Shown here in pieces: positions 59,279-64,000 of a stretch of 64,000 nt of DNA. Below the pieces are notes generated by a model. It worked only from the letters and a program-made list of their open reading frames with translations, was not told where the DNA came from and made no database searches. Source of the stretch: Streptomyces spororaveus (lineage in GTDB: Bacteria; Actinomycetota; Actinomycetes; Streptomycetales; Streptomycetaceae); NCBI RefSeq assembly GCF_016755875.1, contig NZ_BNED01000005.1, positions 7,205,501 to 7,269,500 on the forward strand, written 5' to 3'. The translations under genes were made by a program, and so were the position numbers. Every line of letters begins with the position of its first letter. Positions within the stretch are counted from its first letter, which is position 1.

Positions 59279-60376
59279 TCAGCCGAGCGCCCAGGCCACG
59301 TCCCGGAGCAGGGCCTGGCGCCAGCCCGCCCGGTCGTGGGCCGACGCCGACCGTGAGGCCCGCACGGTCGCTCCGGCCCGCTCGGTCAGGGTCTCGACCA
59401 GCGCGCAGTGGGGCAGCATCCGCGTCTCGTGCTCCCCCACGTCGAAGGCGATCCGCAGACCGGACAGGTCGGGGCGGCGCTCCCGCAGACAGGCGGCGAC
59501 GGTACCGCCGACCGGGCCGCCCAGGGGGTCCGCCGACACGACCGCGCCGGGTGTCCACCACAGCGACGCAGACTGGCAGGCGACCCGGGACACCAGCTCC
59601 GGGAACTCCAGCGCCGCGTACACCGCGCTCAGCCCGCCGAGACTCTGCCCGGCGACCACCAGCCGGTCCTGGTCCGCGGGCACACCGGACTGCGCGACCA
59701 GCGGCAGCAGTTCGTCGCGGACCGCCTCCCACAGATCCGGCCGGCACCCGAACTCGGCCTCCCGGTCCTTCGACGGCAGGAAGACGAGGGTGACGGGAGG
59801 CATCTCGCCACTGGCGACGGCGGAGTCGAAGGCGGTCGCCGCCGGGTGCAGGTACAGCCAGTCGTCCCCGTCGAGGAGCAGCACCACGGGTCCGCCGCCG
59901 CCCGCCGGGTGGATCCGTACGGTCCGCCGCCCGCCGAGCCGCTTGCTCGCCCAGCGGACCCGGGCCGGCGGGACGGGCAGCACGTCGTCGGCGCGGAGGG
60001 CGGGCCAGTGCGGTTGGGCCGGGGCGTCCGGGGTGGCGGCCAGGGACCGGTCGCCACCCGCCCCGACCGGGTTGAACGGGTCGGCGTACGCGGTGTCGCC
60101 CACGAGGAACCGGTAGGTCACCCGCAGCCGCACCGGCATGCGCACCTCCGCGTACCAGCAGTCCGTGTCGCCCCAGCGGCGCAGGGGGACGTCCGGCGAC
60201 CAGCTCTCGAAGCCGATGCGGGCCGCGGAGCCCCGCCACAGGAACAGCGTCACCCAACCGCCGCCGCCGTCGGCCGGCACCGACGCGGGCGACCCCGCCG
60301 ACGCCCAGAACACCTCGGAACCCGGTTCGCCGGGCAGCCCGAACGCGGCGAAGGGGTGCTCCTGCTCCACGGTCAT
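59279..60376 (-). CDS. cchJ: Enterochelin-esterase-like hydrolase, CchJ-type
   Basis: A 365-residue Fes/IroD-type esterase. The N-terminal E-set-like domain (VTLFLWRGSA, VTYRFLVGD, YADPFNP) precedes an alpha/beta-hydrolase with nucleophile elbow VVAGQSLGGLSAVYAAL (Ser near 222), Asp in AFDVGEHE, and His in SAHDRAGWRQALL. In coelichelin biosynthesis CchJ is thought to release the tetrapeptide from the NRPS, which has no thioesterase; an iron-release esterase is the alternative. It is read convergently to cchI, 59 nt away. ATG at 60376 has AAGGAG at 8 nt. An iron box lies 25 nt upstream of the start. Confidence 0.88.
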   Translation of the reverse strand: MTVEQEHPFAAFGLPGEPGSEVFWASAGSPASVPADGGGGWVTLFLWRGSAARIGFESWSPDVPLRRWGDTDCWYAEVRMPVRLRVTYRFLVGDTAYADPFNPVGAGGDRSLAATPDAPAQPHWPALRADDVLPVPPARVRWASKRLGGRRTVRIHPAGGGGPVVLLLDGDDWLYLHPAATAFDSAVASGEMPPVTLVFLPSKDREAEFGCRPDLWEAVRDELLPLVAQSGVPADQDRLVVAGQSLGGLSAVYAALEFPELVSRVACQSASLWWTPGAVVSADPLGGPVGGTVAACLRERRPDLSGLRIAFDVGEHETRMLPHCALVETLTERAGATVRASRSASAHDRAGWRQALLRDVAWALG

Positions 60377-60400
60377 GAACTCTCCTTGTGGAGGGCTTGG

Positions 60401-60419
60401 TCAGGTGCGCCTGAGTTTA
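60401..60419 (-). promoter_or_regulatory. Iron box upstream of cchJ, overlapping the end of the STM4011-like gene
   Basis: Read on the minus strand, TAAACTCAGGCGCACCTGA agrees with the iron-box consensus at 13 of 19 positions, including the AGGC-CACCT core. It starts with the TAA stop codon of the upstream gene. It would give cchJ an iron-regulated promoter of its own. Confidence 0.55.
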
Positions 60420-61334
60420 TGGCCCGCCCGCTGGACCCGGACGGGGAACGGGGCGTTGCCACAGCAGCGCTTCGGGCAGCAGGGGCGTGCGGGCCGCCGG
60501 GACGCGTTCCAGGACACCCCCCGCGAAGACGTCGTAGAGCGGCAGCGTCTCCAGATGGACGTAGCCGATGTGGCAGTCGCAGGTGGTCAGCGGGCACGGC
60601 CGGGGACCGAGCGCGGACCGGTAGGTGCCGTCGTAGAGGTTGCCCAGCTCGGCGCGGACGAAGTGGCAGCGGCGGACCGTCCCGTCGCCGTCCACCGAGA
60701 TCACCGACTCGCCCGTGCGGCACGGCAGTCCGGCCGAGCGGTGCGGGTGCCGGCTGTACGGGAACAGCGGGTCGAGAGCGGTCCACGTGTCGGCCTCGGC
60801 GTCGGTGTAGGTGTGGCCGTCGGCGGCGTTCACCCACAGGTAGACGTGGGAGGGCAGCGCGGCGCGCAGCCTCCGGGCGTGTTCCAGGTTCTCGGGCAGG
60901 CCGACGATCCCGACGCTGTGGCGGATGCCCCGCTCGGCGAGGTCGCGCACCTTGGACAGGAAGCGGTCGTACGGAGTCTGCCCCGGGTGGTAGGTGCACC
61001 ACAGGGCGAGCGTGGCCGGGTCCGCCTCCGCCAGCCAGTCCGTGCGGCAGCTGAGGTTGGTCTGGATGGCGACGCGGTCGACGTGCGGCTGGTGCGAGAG
61101 CTCGACGAGGGCGCGGCGGTACCAGGAACGGACCAGCCCCTCGCCCCACGGGGTGAACAGGAGGGAGAGCCGGTCCTCCCCGGTACGCGAGCGCGCCCAG
61201 CCGGTGAACCGTTCGAGGGCGGCCCGGTCGGCGCGCAGTTGGTCCGTGGTGTCGCGCCGCTTGGCGAACGGGCAGTACGGGCAGGCGTAGTCGCAGGAGG
61301 CGAGCGGGCCCCGGTAGAGCACGGTGAGGTCCAC
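60417..61334 (-). CDS. STM4011-family radical SAM protein
   Basis: A 305-residue radical SAM enzyme. The cluster motif CDYACPYC (CxxxCxxC) is at about residues 13-20, near the N-terminus; later Cys residues (RRCHFVRAELGN, CPLTTCDCHIGY) may bind an auxiliary Fe-S cluster in a SPASM-like tail. Other marks are LLFTPWGEGL and VAIQTNLSCRTDWL. The family is known only from its conserved neighbourhood with STM4012-STM4014; its substrate is unknown. The GTG at 61334 starts 5 nt after the stop of the previous gene, so it is cotranscribed. Family assignment rests on the gene set as a whole. Confidence 0.82.
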   Translation of the reverse strand: MDLTVLYRGPLASCDYACPYCPFAKRRDTTDQLRADRAALERFTGWARSRTGEDRLSLLFTPWGEGLVRSWYRRALVELSHQPHVDRVAIQTNLSCRTDWLAEADPATLALWCTYHPGQTPYDRFLSKVRDLAERGIRHSVGIVGLPENLEHARRLRAALPSHVYLWVNAADGHTYTDAEADTWTALDPLFPYSRHPHRSAGLPCRTGESVISVDGDGTVRRCHFVRAELGNLYDGTYRSALGPRPCPLTTCDCHIGYVHLETLPLYDVFAGGVLERVPAARTPLLPEALLWQRPVPRPGPAGGP

Positions 61335-61339
61335 GGCGG

Positions 61340-62704
61340 CTACTTGGCCTCGTAGGCGGCCATCGCGGCCCGTACGGCCGGCGAGAACAGCTCGGGGCCG
61401 AGCGCGTCGGAGTGGGCCAGGCCCTCGGGGGACAGGCGCAGCAGCGGGCCCGCGCCGTCCTGGTCGAGCCAGCCGCGGGCGGCGAACGCGGCCAGTTCGG
61501 CGGGGAAGTCCTCGTGCGGCCCGGCGCCGAACCGCTCGCGGTAGTCGGCGACCGGCATGCCCTGCGCCTGGAGCAGCGACTGCAGGAGGTGGCGGCGGCG
61601 GGCCTCGTCGCCGTTGGTGGGACGGCCGTGGACGGCACGGGTGAAGTCGGCGGTGGCGGTGTAGTCGTCGATGATCCCGCGGATCTCGCCCATGTCGACC
61701 GCGTAGTCGAACGAGTAGTGCAGCGCGGAGGTGTAGGAACGGGCCCCGCAGCCCAGGCCGATCATGCCGTCGGTCTGGCAGGCGTGGTCGTCCGGTCCCC
61801 GGGGCGCCGTGCCGGCCAGCCGGAACATGCGCATCGACACCTGCTCGTAGCCGTGCGCGAGGAGGTGGTCGCGGCCTCTCCGGTAGAGGTCCAGGCGCTG
61901 CTCGTCCCAGGCCCGGTCGGTGAGGGCGGTGCGCCGGGCGAGCCCGGTGAGGGGGCGTACGTACAGGGGGTACAGGTACAGCTCCTCCGGACGCCAGGCC
62001 AGGGCGGCGTCCAGGGAGGTCCGCCAGGTGGCGGGGGTCTGGCCGTCGATGCCGTAGATGAGGTCGATGTTGAGGACCGGGACGCGGGCGTCGCGGATGC
62101 GGCCGAGCGCCGCCTCGACATCGGCGCGGCGCTGGGGGCGTACGGCGGCCCGGGCCTCCTCGGCGACGAAGCTCTGGACGCCGATGCTGACGCGGGTGGC
62201 GCCGCGCTCGGCGAGGACGGCCAGCCGGTCGGCGGTGGCGGTGGCCGGGGACGTCTCGACGGAGAGCGGGACGGCGCGCAGGTCGGCGCCCATCCGGTGC
62301 TCGGCGATGTCGCAGAGCCGTTCCAGTTCGGAGGCTGTCAGGAAGGTGGGCGTCCCGCCGCCGAAGGCGGCGTTGGCGAAGGTGACCGGGCCGTCGTCGC
62401 CGAGGGCGTCGCGGACGGCGGTGGCCTGGCGCTCCAGGGCGTCGAGGTAGCGGCCGGTGAGCCCGTCGGGGGCGCCGATGCGGGTGAAGAGGTTGCAGAA
62501 GCCGCAGCGGACCTCGCAGAAGGGTATGTGCAGGTAGAGGGAGAGGGCGTCCTTGCGTTCGCCCCGCCACAGGTCCCGCAGGAGGGGCGGGTCGGGCAGC
62601 GGCCGGTAGGCGGTCTTGTGGGGGTAGGCGTACACGTAGGCGGTGTACGGGCGGATCCCGGGCGGCGCGGTGGCCGCGATCGGGGCGGGCGCGAGGGCGG
62701 TCAT
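61340..62704 (-). CDS. STM4012-family radical SAM protein (HemW-like)
   Basis: A 454-residue radical SAM protein of the HemN/HemW superfamily: N-terminal YTAYVYAYPHKTAYRPL typical of STM4012, cluster motif LHIPFCEVRCGFCNLF, AAFGGGTPTFL, RVSIGVQSF, IDLIYGI and a C-terminal winged-helix region. HemW-like proteins handle haem or perform methyl transfer; the STM4012 branch has no assigned reaction. The ATG overlaps the stop of the STM4013-like gene (ATGA). Confidence 0.88.
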   Translation of the reverse strand: MTALAPAPIAATAPPGIRPYTAYVYAYPHKTAYRPLPDPPLLRDLWRGERKDALSLYLHIPFCEVRCGFCNLFTRIGAPDGLTGRYLDALERQATAVRDALGDDGPVTFANAAFGGGTPTFLTASELERLCDIAEHRMGADLRAVPLSVETSPATATADRLAVLAERGATRVSIGVQSFVAEEARAAVRPQRRADVEAALGRIRDARVPVLNIDLIYGIDGQTPATWRTSLDAALAWRPEELYLYPLYVRPLTGLARRTALTDRAWDEQRLDLYRRGRDHLLAHGYEQVSMRMFRLAGTAPRGPDDHACQTDGMIGLGCGARSYTSALHYSFDYAVDMGEIRGIIDDYTATADFTRAVHGRPTNGDEARRRHLLQSLLQAQGMPVADYRERFGAGPHEDFPAELAAFAARGWLDQDGAGPLLRLSPEGLAHSDALGPELFSPAVRAAMAAYEAK

Positions 62705-63546
62705 GCGGACGGCTCCAGGAAGAAGTGGGCGTACGGCACGGTCCAGACGGCCTCGTGGGCGAGGCGGTGGCCGGTGTAGCCGTCGTCGCCGTAGGTGGTG
62801 CCGTGGTCGGAGCAGACGATGGCGAAGCAGCGGCGGCGGGAACTCATGGCGGTGAGGAGCCGGCCGATGTGCCGGTCGACGTATTCGAGGGCGGCCGCGT
62901 GGGTGGCGCGCGTGTCGCCCGCCTCGGCGGTGGCACCGGGCAGGTGGAACCAGTTGGGCTGGTGCAGCGCGGAGGCGTTGACGAAGAGGAACAGCCGCTG
63001 TTCGGCGGGGAGCGCGGCGACGACCTGTTCGGCCCGCTCGACCTGGGCCTCGAAGGAGGTGGGCGACGCGACGCCGAAGGCCGGTTCCCAGTGGCTCTCC
63101 TGGAACATGCCGGGGAGTACGCCGCCCAGCGCGCCCTGCTTGTTGAAGAAGCCGACGCCTCCGACACACACCGTGCGGTACCCGGCCGCGGCAAGGCCGG
63201 ACACCAGGTCGGGGGTGTCGAAGACGTAGGTGCGGCCGGCGGTCGTCTCGCTGCCGGCGAAGCGGGCGGCGAACAGGCGCGGATGCGGGCCCGGCCGGGC
63301 GGGGGTGGGCAGGAAGCCGGCGAACATCGCCTGATGGGAGGCGTAGGTGAAGCTGCCGGGGGCGTGCGCCTCCTCCCAGACCCCCTGGGGCAGGTGCCGG
63401 GCCAGGTTCGGGATGCGCCCGGCGGCGGCCAGTTCGACGGCGACGTCGTGGCGCAGGGTGTCCAGGGTGAGCAGGAGCAGGTCGTCGCGGCCGACGATCT
63501 CGTTCATGTCGGGGAGCGGGAGCGCTGGGGTCTCAGGCGGGTGCAC
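62701..63546 (-). CDS. STM4013-family hydrolase (alkaline phosphatase/sulfatase superfamily)
   Basis: A 281-residue metal-dependent hydrolase. The first metal/nucleophile motif is LLLLTLDTLRHDVA, with Asp and a Thr in place of the sulfatase Cys, and the second metal site is IVCSDHGTTYGDDGYTGHRL. Both are hallmarks of the phosphatase/sulfatase/phosphopentomutase superfamily. No signal peptide, so it acts in the cytoplasm. GTG at 63546 is chosen because GAGGAA lies 6 nt upstream; ATG at 63507 lacks a site. It overlaps the previous gene by 14 nt. Confidence 0.85.
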   Translation of the reverse strand: MHPPETPALPLPDMNEIVGRDDLLLLTLDTLRHDVAVELAAAGRIPNLARHLPQGVWEEAHAPGSFTYASHQAMFAGFLPTPARPGPHPRLFAARFAGSETTAGRTYVFDTPDLVSGLAAAGYRTVCVGGVGFFNKQGALGGVLPGMFQESHWEPAFGVASPTSFEAQVERAEQVVAALPAEQRLFLFVNASALHQPNWFHLPGATAEAGDTRATHAAALEYVDRHIGRLLTAMSSRRRCFAIVCSDHGTTYGDDGYTGHRLAHEAVWTVPYAHFFLEPSA

Positions 63547-64000
63547 GGTGGTTCCTCGTGGGGTGGTGCTGTACGTGTCTTCGGACGGCGGCGGCCACCT
63601 GCGCGGCATAGGTGTCCCGGCCCTCGGCGCCACTGCCGGGCAGTCCGGTCAGGCCCGGCAGGAGGTCGCCGAAGGCGTTGACCTCGGCGACGGCGAACCG
63701 TCGCCAGCCGACGGCGGGCAGCAGGTCGACACCGACGCACAGGGTGCCCGGGAAGCAGGCCGCGGCCCGCTCGCAGGTCCGCAGTGCCTCGGTCCAGGCG
63801 GGGCCCGCGGCCCGGACCGCGGCGGCGAGGTCGCCGCGGCGGCCGCCGAGGTGGAGGTTGGTCATGGGCGTCCGGCTGGTGCGGACCACGGCGTGGGTGG
63901 CCCGCCCGGCCACGACGACGACGCGCAGGTCGGCCGCCCCGTCCCCGAGGGAGGCCTTGGGCCACCAGCGCTCGAGGTGGAGACCGTCGGGCGCGAGGGC
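63533..64000 (-). CDS. STM4014-like ATP-grasp protein (5' end outside window)
   Basis: The frame is open to the last base, so only the C-terminal 155 residues are seen: LHLERWWPKASLGDG, LRVVVVAGRATHAVVRTSRT, GVDLLPAVGWRRFAVAEVNA and FGDLLPGLTG. The pattern of a strand pair followed by a Glu-Val-Asn metal-binding segment is the C-terminal half of a RimK-like ATP-grasp ligase. In STM4011-4014 sets the fourth gene is such a protein. It would ligate an acyl phosphate to an amine, perhaps building the substrate of the two radical SAM enzymes. Confidence 0.8.
   Translation of the reverse strand, partial: ALAPDGLHLERWWPKASLGDGAADLRVVVVAGRATHAVVRTSRTPMTNLHLGGRRGDLAAAVRAAGPAWTEALRTCERAAACFPGTLCVGVDLLPAVGWRRFAVAEVNAFGDLLPGLTGLPGSGAEGRDTYAAQVAAAVRRHVQHHPTRNHRAPA

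Overview
The window is high-GC actinobacterial DNA, almost certainly Streptomyces. The support is the very high GC with GC-rich third positions, ATGA/GTGA translational coupling, a rare TTA codon, a coelichelin-type siderophore locus, a class III lanthipeptide locus and litR/litS light-response genes. It is a mosaic of specialised-metabolism and stress-response islands. I saw no rRNA, tRNA, IS element, CRISPR array or phage module. All functions are inferred from motifs and gene order read by eye; no database search was possible.

Region 1 (1-12.2 kb), light and photo-oxidative stress. It holds a cut-off SDR/DUF2867 gene, a DNA photolyase, a secreted alpha/beta-hydrolase, and the divergent pair litR (MerR plus B12-binding photoreceptor regulator) and litS (ECF sigma). 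After litS runs a tightly coupled operon: FAD oxidoreductase, DUF1365, cyclopropane-fatty-acid-synthase-like methyltransferase, DUF1295 and an alpha/beta-hydrolase, then a membrane-anchored sulfite-oxidase-family molybdoenzyme. The core set resembles singlet-oxygen and furan-fatty-acid genes of proteobacteria, here placed behind a B12/ECF light switch.

Region 2 (12.3-21.8 kb), regulation and a RiPP. A NarL-type two-component pair (kinase with a TTA codon) and a large LAL-type LuxR regulator lie convergent to a class III lanthipeptide set read leftward: lanA, a hairpin, lanKC and one ABC exporter.

Region 3 (22-31.7 kb), surface and signalling genes. A WD40 protein with about 14 repeats is followed by a secreted aerolysin-like hypothetical protein and three secreted glycine-rich proteins, each followed by a strong hairpin. 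One of the three carries a helical domain resembling a transposase HTH. Then come a soluble Ser/Thr kinase, a stand-alone LuxR HTH protein and a PAS-PAS-GAF-SpoIIE-HATPase regulator.

Region 4 (31.8-39.5 kb), a compact three-gene cluster on the minus strand: an MMPL exporter, a KS-AT-ACP-alpha-oxoamine synthase megaenzyme and a phosphopantetheinyl transferase. It looks self-sufficient for making and exporting a long-chain aminoketone or pyrroline-type lipid. A CBM48 protein follows on the plus strand.

Region 5 (40.2-60.4 kb), a coelichelin-type siderophore cluster, cchC-D-E-F-G-H-I plus an opposed cchJ, with iron-box (DmdR/IdeR) operators before cchC, cchF and cchJ. The NRPS adenylation codes match those of CchH (hfOrn, Thr, hOrn). 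The ornithine hydroxylase (cchB), formyltransferase (cchA) and MbtH (cchK) genes are absent from the window. The exporters CchG and CchI have complementary broken ATP sites, and the NRPS start region looks frameshifted.

Region 6 (60.4-64 kb): a four-gene coupled operon of the uncharacterised STM4011-STM4014 type (two radical SAM proteins, a phosphatase/sulfatase-like hydrolase, an ATP-grasp protein), cut by the window end.
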